Part shown: one piece after another, positions 7,631 through 14,998 of the stretch
How the letters are laid out: each line of letters opens with the position of its first letter
Position numbering within the stretch: the stretch's first letter is position 1
Assembly: GCF_020554845.1 (NCBI RefSeq)
Contig: NZ_JAJCIA010000032.1
Location: 1-46,275 of the forward strand
Length of the DNA: 46,275 bases
Direction of reading: 5' to 3'
Source: Blautia faecis
GTDB lineage: Bacteria > Bacillota > Clostridia > Lachnospirales > Lachnospiraceae
Made by a program: the position numbers and the translations under genes
The notes under the pieces: generated by a model
Told to the model about the DNA's origin: nothing
Databases searched by the model: none
Seen by the model: the letters and a program-made list of their open reading frames with translations, nothing else

Positions 7631-7761
7631 AAAAACCAGCATAAAATATCAAAAAGAGTATGACAGAGATACAGAGCAGGAAATCCTGGCATTATTAGAA
7701 AAAAGCAGCAATGCAAAAGACTTTTCCTGGGAATCCAAAATTGAAGAGGTGGATGAAATTC
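7631..7761 (+). pseudogene. Coding-like remnant directly after the array
   Basis: The sequence after the degenerate last repeat stays open in one frame and reads like real protein (KYQKEYDRDTEQEILALLEK... then an acidic segment), with coding-like third positions. It has no start codon of its own; the only upstream starts lie in the array. It runs into the hairpin at 7762-7806, which disrupts any normal C-terminus. I read it as the inner part of a gene that lost its 5' end when the CRISPR locus arrived or was rearranged. The product is not recognised. Confidence 0.35.
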
Positions 7762-7806
7762 AAAAGGACCGCGTTTATATCAATGATGTAAGGCTGCGGT
7801 CCTTTT
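7762..7806. terminator. Bidirectional terminator between array and aldehyde dehydrogenase
   Basis: AAAAGGACCGC (7762-7772) pairs perfectly with GCGGTCCTTTT (7796-7806) around a 23-nt loop. The A and T ends give a T tract in either direction. It can stop pre-crRNA transcription on the plus strand and the aldehyde dehydrogenase transcript on the minus strand. Confidence 0.8.
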
Positions 7807-7812
7807 GTTATA

Positions 7813-9192
7813 TTATTTCAGAAACAGGTGTATCAGTTTGTCGTAAATCCGTCTGTAAGGCTGATATCTCATCGGCAGGTCGATCCATGTCTTTTTGTCT
7901 ACAATGCTCTTGTAATGGGAAAAGGTTTCGAAGCCTTTCTGACCGTGATAGCCTCCCATACCGCTTTCCCCGAAACCGCCGAATGGCATTTCGCTGGTGG
8001 CGAGGTGAATGATCACATCATTGATACAGCCACCGCCGAAGCCACATTCAGAGGTGACTTTTTCGCAGATGGCTTTGTCCTGGGCAAAAATGTAAAAAGC
8101 CAGAGGATGTGCCATGGAATTTACATTTCGGATTACTTCATCTATGGAATTAAAGGTAAGGACAGGCATTACCGGACCGAAAATTTCTTCCTGCATTACG
8201 GCATCTTCGAAGGTTACCTGGTCCATGACTGTAGGCTCGATCTGTAAAGTCTCCGGACAGGCATTGCCGCCACAGACAACCTTGGCAGGATCGATCAGGT
8301 TCAAAATGCGGTTGAAATGCTTTTCGTTGATGATCTTTCCGTAATTTTTGTTATCCAGAGGCGACTTACCAAATTGCTTACGAAGCTGTTTCTGAATCTG
8401 CTTCAGAAGCTCATCCTTCACTTCTCTGTGGCAGTAAATGTAGTCAGGGGCTACGCAGGTTTGTCCACAATTCAGATATTTTCCAAATACAATACGTTTG
8501 GCGGCAAGCTTGATATTTGCAGATTTATCTACAATGCAGGGGCTTTTTCCCCCAAGCTCCAGGGTAACAGGAGTGAGGTGCTCGCTGGCATGGCGCATAA
8601 CCTCTTTTCCCACAGCCTGGCTGCCGGTGAAAAAGATGTAGTCAAAGTGCTCCTGGAGAAGGCAGGAGTTTTCCTGGCGTCCACCCATAACAACGGCTAC
8701 ATATTCTTCCGGAAAACATTCGCGGACGATTTCGCAGATGATATTGCTGGTGGCAGGAGAATAGGCGCTGGGTTTTAATACTGCAGTGTTTCCGGCGGCG
8801 ATGGCGTCTACCAGTGGATCAAAGGTGAGAAGGAAGGGATAGTTCCATGGACTCATGATCAGGGTGACACCGTATGGGGACGGCTTCATGTAACTTCTGG
8901 AATGAAACTGGGCAAGTGGTGTGTGCACTGTTTTTTCTTTGGAAAGAGAGCGGATGTGCTTCAGCATATAGGTAATCTCACTGAGAACGAGACCGGATTC
9001 GCACATATAGCTCTCGAAGCTGCTTTTTCCAAGGTCTGACTTCAGGGCAGCATTGATCTGCTCCTGGTGGGACTGGATGGAGGTTTGCAGCTTTTTCAGG
9101 GCAGTGATGCGAAAGTCAATATTTAAGGTAGCACCTGTATAAAAATAGTTCCGCTGCTTGCGGATGATTTCCTGGATTGCTTCCTGGGTCAT
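7813..9192 (-). CDS. Aldehyde dehydrogenase (class 3-like)
   Basis: This NAD(P)-dependent aldehyde dehydrogenase of 459 aa oxidises aldehydes to acids. Visible motifs are MSPWNYPF and KPSAYSP in the cofactor domain, FTGSQAVGKEV, Glu212 in LELGGKSP and the catalytic Cys246 in NCGQTCVAPDY, followed by EEIFGPVMPV and MPFGGFGESGMG. The length and C-terminus fit the short class 3 / YwdH-like group that acts on medium- to long-chain or aromatic aldehydes. A good AGGAC-type site precedes the ATG. An iron-type alcohol dehydrogenase lies upstream on the same strand, beyond a 189-bp structured element. The two may form an alcohol-aldehyde-acid route, but the substrate is unknown. Confidence 0.92.
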   Translation of the reverse strand: MTQEAIQEIIRKQRNYFYTGATLNIDFRITALKKLQTSIQSHQEQINAALKSDLGKSSFESYMCESGLVLSEITYMLKHIRSLSKEKTVHTPLAQFHSRSYMKPSPYGVTLIMSPWNYPFLLTFDPLVDAIAAGNTAVLKPSAYSPATSNIICEIVRECFPEEYVAVVMGGRQENSCLLQEHFDYIFFTGSQAVGKEVMRHASEHLTPVTLELGGKSPCIVDKSANIKLAAKRIVFGKYLNCGQTCVAPDYIYCHREVKDELLKQIQKQLRKQFGKSPLDNKNYGKIINEKHFNRILNLIDPAKVVCGGNACPETLQIEPTVMDQVTFEDAVMQEEIFGPVMPVLTFNSIDEVIRNVNSMAHPLAFYIFAQDKAICEKVTSECGFGGGCINDVIIHLATSEMPFGGFGESGMGGYHGQKGFETFSHYKSIVDKKTWIDLPMRYQPYRRIYDKLIHLFLK

Positions 9193-9235
9193 GGGAAAGT
9201 CCTTTCTGAGTATTTATAATTTATTTGATGATACC

Positions 9236-9424
9236 AGTGTCAAAAGGTCAAAAAGCTGTTCGTGCTTGCACGATAAGGCTTTTGAGCTTGGGACACGCCA
9301 AATATGAGAAAGTAGCGATTTACGCAGTAAATCAGCGGATTTCGAATATTTGGAGGATTGCGGGAGCAGCGTAGCTGCGTAGCAATCCGGGTATCAAATG
9401 AGTGTCAAAAGACCTTTTGACACT
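9236..9424. repeat. MITE-like / structured element with 14-bp terminal inverted repeats
   Basis: AGTGTCAAAAGGTC (9236-9249) and its exact complement GACCTTTTGACACT (9411-9424) bound a 189-bp segment between two genes. Just outside the ends, TGATACC (9229-9235) is matched by GGTATCA (9390-9396) inside the right end. The right end is itself a 16-bp perfect palindrome with a 2-nt loop (9396-9429). Inside are further stems: CGTGC/GCACG near 9262, GATTTAC/GTAAATC near 9328, CCAAATAT/ATATTTGG enclosing it, and GGATTGC/GCAATCC enclosing GCAGC/GCTGC (about 9355-9388). No open frame of note is present. It could be a miniature mobile element or a folded RNA. Confidence 0.65.
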
Positions 9425-9488
9425 CATTTAAATTGAGATTAATTCATGTAATGTTATAAAGGTGACAATATGGCATTTTACCAGCTTT

Positions 9489-10709
9489 TTATTGCACTGT
9501 GTTTTCTTTAGCCGGTATCAGCATATAATAAAATTTCTCCAGCTCCTGTGCATCCATCAGTACCGGTACCGGATACAGCGGATTCGCCTCTTTGTCCGCA
9601 TAATGGGATAGCTTCGGAATGTCTTCTTCTTGGATTTCCGGGATGGTATCGCCGATTCCGAAGCGGGCCTTCATGTCTTTGACCGCCTGGATAAAGTTTA
9701 ATGCGGCTTCTTCTTCCGGTGTTTCTTTGGAGGCAACACCGGCGGCAACAGCAAGGGCTGCCAGCTTCTTATAAATCGTTTTTCCGTAAGCTTCCAGAAC
9801 ATAAGGGAGAAGTACAGCGTTGGCAAGTCCATGTGGAACATTGTATTGTCCTCCCAGAGAATGGGCAACTGCATGTACATAGCCTACATAGGATTTTGTA
9901 AAAGCGCAGCCAGCGAAATAAGAGGCGCGGAGCATATTCCGGCGCGCTTCTTTATTGCTTCCGTCGGTGTAAGCAGTGTCCAGATTTTCGAAAATCAGCT
10001 GCACTGCATCCCGGGCATTTTTACGAGTGCCTGGTGTAGTGGAATTACCAATATAAGCTTCCACTGCGTGGGTGAGTGCGTCCATACCTGTAGTAGCGGT
10101 GATGAATGGTGGAAGGCTTAATGTGACCTTGGGGTCAAGCACAGCGTATCGGGGAATCAGCGGGAAGTCATTGATGGCATATTTATGCCGGGTTTCGGCG
10201 TCCACAATTACCGCTGCCAGTGTAGTTTCGCTTCCGGTTCCTGCAGTGGTTGGAACGGCGATAAGAAGTGGAAGCTTTTTGTGCACTTTCAGGATTCCTT
10301 TCATCTTTGCAAGAGACTGATGAGGTTTGGCGACTCTGGCACCTACTGCCTTGGCGCAGTCCATACTGGAGCCTCCGCCGAAGCCTATAATGGCCTGACA
10401 GTTATTTTCATGATAAAGTTCAAGTGCCTCAGCCACATTCACAGTGGTAGGATTTGCTACTGTTTTGTCATAAAGGATATAGGGAATGCTGCTGTCTGTC
10501 AACACTTTTTCAAGGCGGTCTGTAAGACCAAGCTTATGGATTCCTGCATCTGTAATAATCAGCACATTTTTACATTTTTTCTTTTTCAGCACATCGGGAA
10601 CGGCTTTCAGACTGCTGATGATCTCAGGATTTCGGTATGGCAGGAATGGAAGGGCAAATTTGAATACATTCTGAAAAATCCGACAGTATATTTTTTTTAA
10701 GGGATTCAT
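9489..10709 (-). CDS. Iron-containing alcohol dehydrogenase
   Basis: This is a group III (Fe-type) alcohol dehydrogenase, 406 aa, interconverting alcohols and aldehydes with NAD(P)H. The N-terminal half has the nucleotide-binding GFGGGSSMDCAKA and VPTTAGTGSE motifs. The metal site residues are in GMDALTHAVEAY and HAVAHSLGGQYNVPHGLANA. An upstream ATG at 10763 would add 18 non-conserved residues. I prefer ATG 10709 (MNPLKKIYCRIFQ), which has a purine-rich AAAGTGAGA about 9 nt upstream. A promoter at 10855-10882 implies a 5' leader of about 140 nt. It is probably functionally paired with the downstream aldehyde dehydrogenase. Confidence 0.9.
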   Translation of the reverse strand: MNPLKKIYCRIFQNVFKFALPFLPYRNPEIISSLKAVPDVLKKKKCKNVLIITDAGIHKLGLTDRLEKVLTDSSIPYILYDKTVANPTTVNVAEALELYHENNCQAIIGFGGGSSMDCAKAVGARVAKPHQSLAKMKGILKVHKKLPLLIAVPTTAGTGSETTLAAVIVDAETRHKYAINDFPLIPRYAVLDPKVTLSLPPFITATTGMDALTHAVEAYIGNSTTPGTRKNARDAVQLIFENLDTAYTDGSNKEARRNMLRASYFAGCAFTKSYVGYVHAVAHSLGGQYNVPHGLANAVLLPYVLEAYGKTIYKKLAALAVAAGVASKETPEEEAALNFIQAVKDMKARFGIGDTIPEIQEEDIPKLSHYADKEANPLYPVPVLMDAQELEKFYYMLIPAKENTVQ

Positions 10710-10854
10710 ATGGAAGTTCTCACTTTCTGTTGATACACGCTCTAAAATATAACGTTGTATCAATCGGTTCTATTGTGTAATTGTTCAGTACCTTCACAGC
10801 TACATGCTTTGTGGAATAATTACTTTATTATTGTACTTTTTTTATCACGTATGA

Positions 10855-10882
10855 ATTATACCATGTTATCAAATATTGTAAA
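10855..10882 (-). promoter_or_regulatory. Predicted promoter of the alcohol dehydrogenase
   Basis: On the minus strand, TTTACA (complement of 10877-10882), a 16-bp spacer and a perfect TATAAT (complement of 10855-10860), with TG one base before the -10, make a strong sigma-A promoter. The start site near 10848 leaves a leader of about 140 nt before the chosen start codon. I see no known riboswitch in that leader. Confidence 0.7.
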
Positions 10883-10975
10883 GATAAAACAATTTTATTA
10901 TAAAACAAATTTTGGCGTTCATAGCATAACACGCTCTGGTGATTTATTGAAAATAATGAAATAAACACCTGTGTC

Positions 10976-11004
10976 TCGACTGGCGCCTTCTGTTGTGATA
11001 TACT
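10976..11004 (+). promoter_or_regulatory. Predicted promoter of the TetM-like/NYN fusion gene
   Basis: TCGACT (10976-10981), a 17-bp spacer and TATACT (10999-11004) preceded by TGA form an extended -10 promoter. Transcription would start near 11011, about 28 nt before the GTG start. The rest of the divergent region 10710-11038 holds the minus-strand promoter above and two fragments, ACACGCTCT near 10734 and 10930, that resemble the end of the palindromic repeat family. Confidence 0.6.
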
Positions 11005-11038
11005 GAAACAAGAGATTTTTACAGCAGGAGGCGTTTTC

Positions 11039-13957
11039 GTGGGTGAACAGTCAGAGAAAATAAAGAAAAATATTTGTATGGGGCTGTTGGCCCATGTAGA
11101 TGCAGGAAAAACTACATTGTCAGAAGCACTTTTATATTTAAGCGGCAAGATACGAAAGCTTGGAAGAGTGGATCACAAGGATGCATATCTGGATACCTCT
11201 CCCCTTGAGCGCGAGCGGGGAATCACGATTTTTTCCAAGCAGGCAGTGCTGGAATTCCCGGAAACAAGAGTTACCATTCTGGATACGCCTGGGCATGTGG
11301 ATTTTTCTGCAGAGATGGAACGTACCTTGCAGGTTCTGGACTATGCAGTGCTTTTGATTAACGGTGCAGATGGTGTGCAGGGACATACGGTGACTTTATG
11401 GAAATTGCTTGAGCGGTACCAGATCCCCACATTTATTTTTGTGAACAAAATGGACCAGGATGGAACGGATCACGATGCTCTTTTGACCGAATTGAAAAAA
11501 AGGCTGAATGAGAACTGCATGGATTTTTCAGAAAATGAAAATGCTGATGGGGATTTGGAACCGGAATTACCGGCTGGTGAAAAAGAACAGCAGAATTTGA
11601 TGGAAAATAAATTTTCAGAAGAATTTCTGGAGAGCCTTGCTATGTGTGACGAGAAACTGCTGGAAAAATATCTGGAAACAGGAGAAGTATCCAGGAGAGA
11701 GATCACCGGTCTGATTGCAGATCGAAAGGTTTTTCCATGCTATTTTGGCTCTGCATTGAAAATGGAAGGAGTAGAGAAGCTGATCCGCGGAATGGACAGG
11801 TACACCAGATGTCCGGTATATCCTGAGGCTTTTGGTGCGAAGGTCTATAAGATTGCCAGAGACGATCAGGGAAACCGTCTTTCCTATATGAAGATTACAG
11901 GCGGGGCACTGAAAGTAAAAGAACTTCTTACTACCAGCAAGGGAAATGTGGCAGCAGGAGAGGACGTGTGGGAGGAAAAGGCTGACCAGATCCGGATTTA
12001 CTCTGGCGCCAGATTTGAATTGGTGAAAGAAGTGCCCGCGGGAACCGTGTGCGCAGTGACAGGCCTTTCTCATACTTTTCCTGGACAGGGACTTGGCGTG
12101 ACAGAGAACTCCAATATGCCAGTACTGGAGCCGGTACTGAACTATCAGATTATTTTGCCAGAAGGCTGCGATGTGCACCAGATGCTGAAGAAGCTGAGAG
12201 AACTGGAAGAGGAAGATCCTCAGCTTCATATTGTATGGGACGAGCAGCTGGGAGAAATCCACGCCATGCTCATGGGAGACGTGCAGATCGAAATCCTGAA
12301 AAGGCTGATCTGGGAGCGGTTCCATGTGGCTGTGGATTTTGGAACGGGAAATATTGTATATAAAGAGACCATTGCGGCACCTGTGGAAGGTGTGGGACAT
12401 TTTGAGCCTTTGCGCCATTATGCGGAGGTTCACCTTCTTCTGGAACCAGGGGAGCAAGGAAGCGGAATGCAGTTTTTTACCGCCTGCAGTGAGGATGTGC
12501 TGGACCGGAACTGGCAGAGACTGATCCTCACCCATCTGGAAGAAAAGGAACACAGAGGAGTGTTGACTGGTGCACCGATCACAGATATGCAGATTACCCT
12601 GCTTACCGGACGGGCCCACCAGAAACACACAGAAGGCGGAGATTTCCGTCAGGCTACTTATCGGGCTATCCGCCAAGGGCTTAAGAAAGCACAGAATGTT
12701 CTGCTGGAGCCTTACTATGAATTTCGGCTGGAAGTGCCGGTGGAGGTTGTTGGCCGTGCAATGAATGATATCCAGAAAATGCAGGGAACTCTTCTTCCTA
12801 TGGAGACAGAGGAAAATACCGCTATTTTGAAGGGAAAAGCGCCTGTTTCGACTATGCGCGATTACCAGAAAGAAGTAGTTTCTTATACAAGGGGAATGGG
12901 AAGGCTGTTCTGCAGTTTAAAAGGATATGAGCCTTGTAAAAATCAAGATGAGATCGTGGAACAGATCGGCTACGATTCTGAGCGGGATCTGGATAATCCT
13001 ACCGGGTCTGTATTTTGTGCCCATGGAGCCGGATTTGTGGTGCCATGGTATGAAGTGGAAGAGTATATGCACCTGGATACTGGGATTATGGCAGAGTTTG
13101 AGGACGATCTCAGCGAGGAAGACTGGGAGGATGCTGCGTCAGGCTCTGGAAATCCTGCAAGTGGAGACGGTACTGCTCAAAGTGCCAGAAATTCAGCATG
13201 CAGTGGAGCTGGCAGTACAGGAACTGCCAGAAATACATCTGGAAGTAGAAGTCGTGCGGGAAGTGGTTACCAGCCGCCGGAATCTGCCTACCGTGGAAGC
13301 TATGAGGATGACAAAGAACTTCAGGCCATTTTTGAGCGTACCTTTGGTCCGGTGAAAAGAGACCGCGTGTCTTCTTATAAAAAAGTGGTAAGTGCCCTAT
13401 CTTATTCTGGCAGCAGTTCTTCTGCAAAAAAAGACCAGGAAGAATACCTTCTTGTGGATGGTTATAACATTATTTTTGCCTGGCCGGAGCTGAAAGAACT
13501 GGCAGATGCGGATGTCCGTGCAGCACAGACGAAGCTGATGGATATTTTAAGTAATTATCAGGGATATAAGAAATGTACTTTGATTCTTGTATTTGATGCT
13601 TACAAGGTGGAGGGACACCAGGAGGAAGTGCTTACTTATCACAATATTCATGTGGTTTACACAAAAGAAGCGGAGACTGCCGATCAATATATTGAAAAAA
13701 CAGTCCACAAAATCGGCAGACAGCATCAGGTAACGGTTGCTACTTCAGACGGACTGGAACAGATTATCATTATGGGGCAGGGCGCCAGTCGTATTTCCGC
13801 AAGAGGTCTGAAAGAAGAAATCGAAGAGACCAGAAAGCAGCTCCGCCAGGAATGGCATCAGCACCGCCAGTCCAGTCATACCTATCTTTTTGATCATGCA
13901 GATGCTGAGACTGCGAAGCTGATGGAAGAAGTCCGACTGGGGAAAAAGAAATTATAG
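11039..13957 (+). CDS. TetM/EF-G-like GTPase fused to a Rae1/YacP-type NYN nuclease domain
   Basis: The 972-aa product starts at GTG 11039, with CAGGAGG 7 nt upstream. Residues 1 to about 690 are a translational GTPase of the Tet(M) ribosomal-protection/EF-G family: P-loop AHVDAGKTT (18-26), DTPGH (82-86), NKMD (136-139), then EF-G-like later domains. A low-complexity Ser/Gly/Ala linker (about 695-745) follows. From about 803 there is an NYN domain like B. subtilis Rae1 (YacP), with the acidic residues Asp807 in LLVDGYN, Asp882 in ETAD and Asp904 in ATSD, then GQGASRISARGL. Tet(M) relatives bind the ribosomal A site, and Rae1 cuts mRNA in the A site, so the fusion suggests a GTPase-delivered, ribosome-dependent mRNA cleavage factor. 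This is inference. Tetracycline resistance is not shown. The gene has its own promoter, and greA follows after 131 bp. Confidence 0.9.
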   Translation: MGEQSEKIKKNICMGLLAHVDAGKTTLSEALLYLSGKIRKLGRVDHKDAYLDTSPLERERGITIFSKQAVLEFPETRVTILDTPGHVDFSAEMERTLQVLDYAVLLINGADGVQGHTVTLWKLLERYQIPTFIFVNKMDQDGTDHDALLTELKKRLNENCMDFSENENADGDLEPELPAGEKEQQNLMENKFSEEFLESLAMCDEKLLEKYLETGEVSRREITGLIADRKVFPCYFGSALKMEGVEKLIRGMDRYTRCPVYPEAFGAKVYKIARDDQGNRLSYMKITGGALKVKELLTTSKGNVAAGEDVWEEKADQIRIYSGARFELVKEVPAGTVCAVTGLSHTFPGQGLGVTENSNMPVLEPVLNYQIILPEGCDVHQMLKKLRELEEEDPQLHIVWDEQLGEIHAMLMGDVQIEILKRLIWERFHVAVDFGTGNIVYKETIAAPVEGVGHFEPLRHYAEVHLLLEPGEQGSGMQFFTACSEDVLDRNWQRLILTHLEEKEHRGVLTGAPITDMQITLLTGRAHQKHTEGGDFRQATYRAIRQGLKKAQNVLLEPYYEFRLEVPVEVVGRAMNDIQKMQGTLLPMETEENTAILKGKAPVSTMRDYQKEVVSYTRGMGRLFCSLKGYEPCKNQDEIVEQIGYDSERDLDNPTGSVFCAHGAGFVVPWYEVEEYMHLDTGIMAEFEDDLSEEDWEDAASGSGNPASGDGTAQSARNSACSGAGSTGTARNTSGSRSRAGSGYQPPESAYRGSYEDDKELQAIFERTFGPVKRDRVSSYKKVVSALSYSGSSSSAKKDQEEYLLVDGYNIIFAWPELKELADADVRAAQTKLMDILSNYQGYKKCTLILVFDAYKVEGHQEEVLTYHNIHVVYTKEAETADQYIEKTVHKIGRQHQVTVATSDGLEQIIIMGQGASRISARGLKEEIEETRKQLRQEWHQHRQSSHTYLFDHADAETAKLMEEVRLGKKKL

Positions 13958-14088
13958 GGTTTCTGTTTATGGAGTGAACAATAGCATTATTGGAATTAAT
14001 GTTTTCCATTGGTAATTTGACAAACTCTTTGCCATCTGTTAAGGTGGTGTGCAAAGTGGTGTTGCAGCTATAAAGGAGATGTATAAAA

Positions 14089-14589
14089 ATGAGAGAGAAG
14101 CTCACCAAAAAAGACGTAGAGAAAATTGAACAGGAGATTGAGCACCGTAAGCTGGTTGTCCGCAAAGAGGCAATTGAGGCAGTAAAGGAAGCACGTGCCC
14201 AGGGCGATTTAAGTGAGAATTTTGAATACTACGCTGCCAAGCGTCATAAGAACCAGAACGAGAGTCGCATCCGCTATCTGGAGAATATGTTAAAAACAGC
14301 AACCATCGTTTCTGATAAATCCTGTAGTGACGAGGTTGGAATGGATGACATTGTAGAAGTTTATTTTGAGGAAGATGACGAGGTTGAGAAATATAAGCTT
14401 GTTACTTCCATCCGGGGAAATTCCATGGAGAACAGAATCAGTATTGACTCTCCGATTGGCATGGCACTGAAAGGTCATAAGATTGGCGACAGAGTGGAAG
14501 TAAAGGTAAATGATAGTTACAGTTACTTTCTGGAAATCCGCTCCATCGATAAAACCCATTCAGAGGAAGAGGAAATCCGAGGATTTTAA
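14089..14589 (+). CDS. greA: GreA/GreB-family transcript cleavage factor
   Basis: This 166-aa protein has the Gre layout: an N-terminal coiled coil (about 1-75) and a C-terminal FKBP-like domain. The coil tip reads ARAQGDLSENFEYYAAK, with the conserved Asp and Glu that hold the Mg ion when Gre enters the RNA polymerase channel and makes it cut backtracked RNA. The C-terminal domain keeps SIDSPIGMALKGHKIGD, typical of GreA. AAAGGAG lies upstream of the ATG. It follows the TetM-like/NYN gene by 131 bp on the same strand. It may be an extra paralogue rather than the main greA, since the acidic DEVEKYKLVTSIRG segment is less typical. Confidence 0.85.
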   Translation: MREKLTKKDVEKIEQEIEHRKLVVRKEAIEAVKEARAQGDLSENFEYYAAKRHKNQNESRIRYLENMLKTATIVSDKSCSDEVGMDDIVEVYFEEDDEVEKYKLVTSIRGNSMENRISIDSPIGMALKGHKIGDRVEVKVNDSYSYFLEIRSIDKTHSEEEEIRGF

Positions 14590-14602
14590 AGGTATCAGAG
14601 TC

Positions 14603-14619
14603 TTTTTCAAACAGGCTCT
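14603..14619. repeat. Copy of the TTTTTCAAACACGCTCT repeat core
   Basis: TTTTTCAAACAGGCTCT differs at one base from the core at 38-54. With AGAGTC just upstream it can form a 6-bp hairpin (AGAGTC/GGCTCT) whose loop holds the T run and CAAACA, the same shape as the stem-loop at 41529-41565. Confidence 0.55.
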
Positions 14620-14691
14620 AGAACGAGTCTGATGATGTTATTCCGCGAAGTGTGTAACAGTGAAGATACTGAATCATTACATGTATTATAT

Positions 14692-14757
14692 AAAAATCCC
14701 TCATGAGATATGCAGCGATAATTGTAAAATTATTCTTCATGTTTCCTGGGGGATTTT
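14692..14757 (+). terminator. Probable terminator after greA
   Basis: AAAAATCCC (14692-14700) pairs with GGGATTTTT (14749-14757), and the T run continues to 14760. Inside, ATAATT and AATTAT form a second short stem. The long loop makes it less typical than a simple hairpin, but the T7 end supports termination. Confidence 0.5.
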
Positions 14758-14808
14758 TTTGAATGTAAAATTTGGAAAATACAGTAAAATCAACTATCAA
14801 ACAAATAT

Positions 14809-14939
14809 TTTACATTTTCAACAGCCTGGCTTTACATTTTTCCTGTATAAGAAAATCCAAGATTGTAAAGTATTTTACATATATTTAACATTCTTCTCAC
14901 CCGAAACTTTACACAGCCCACTTATATTGGTTTTGTAAA
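14809..14939 (+). promoter_or_regulatory. Pho-box-rich promoter of the Na/Pi cotransporter
   Basis: The region holds many TTTACA or TGTAAA boxes: 14809, 14831, 14864, 14874, 14908 and 14934. At 14874-14890 the arrangement is TTTACA-N5-TTAACA, the 11-bp-spaced direct repeat bound by PhoP/PhoB-type regulators in Firmicutes. A TATATT -10 box lies at 14923-14928 with no good -35, as expected of an activated promoter. The box ends 32 nt before the -10, exactly as in the promoter at 16945-16999. Phosphate starvation should induce this gene through the PhoB-like regulator encoded downstream. Confidence 0.65.
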
Positions 14940-14998
14940 CAAAAGAAATTAAGAACCCAATAAACTTTTAAAAGGATAAAAAAAGGAGAGGAAACGTA

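Noticed and set aside
7399..7632. Plus-strand open frame of 77 codons inside the CRISPR array
   Set aside because: It is a translation of repeats and spacers: the same residues recur every 22 codons because the 66-bp period is divisible by 3.
7828..8778. Plus-strand open frames opposite the aldehyde dehydrogenase
   Set aside because: They are shadows of a gene with clear catalytic motifs on the minus strand.
10710..10848. Riboswitch in the long leader of the alcohol dehydrogenase
   Set aside because: No conserved riboswitch core or terminator/antiterminator pair could be recognised.
11615..12676. Minus-strand open frame of 353 codons
   Set aside because: It is antisense to the TetM-like GTPase domain, with His/Cys/Phe-rich non-protein-like composition and no ribosome binding site.
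11039..13957. Calling this gene a tetracycline resistance determinant
   Set aside because: Only the family resemblance is visible; the nuclease fusion and the lack of context (no known tet leader or mobile element) argue for a different role.
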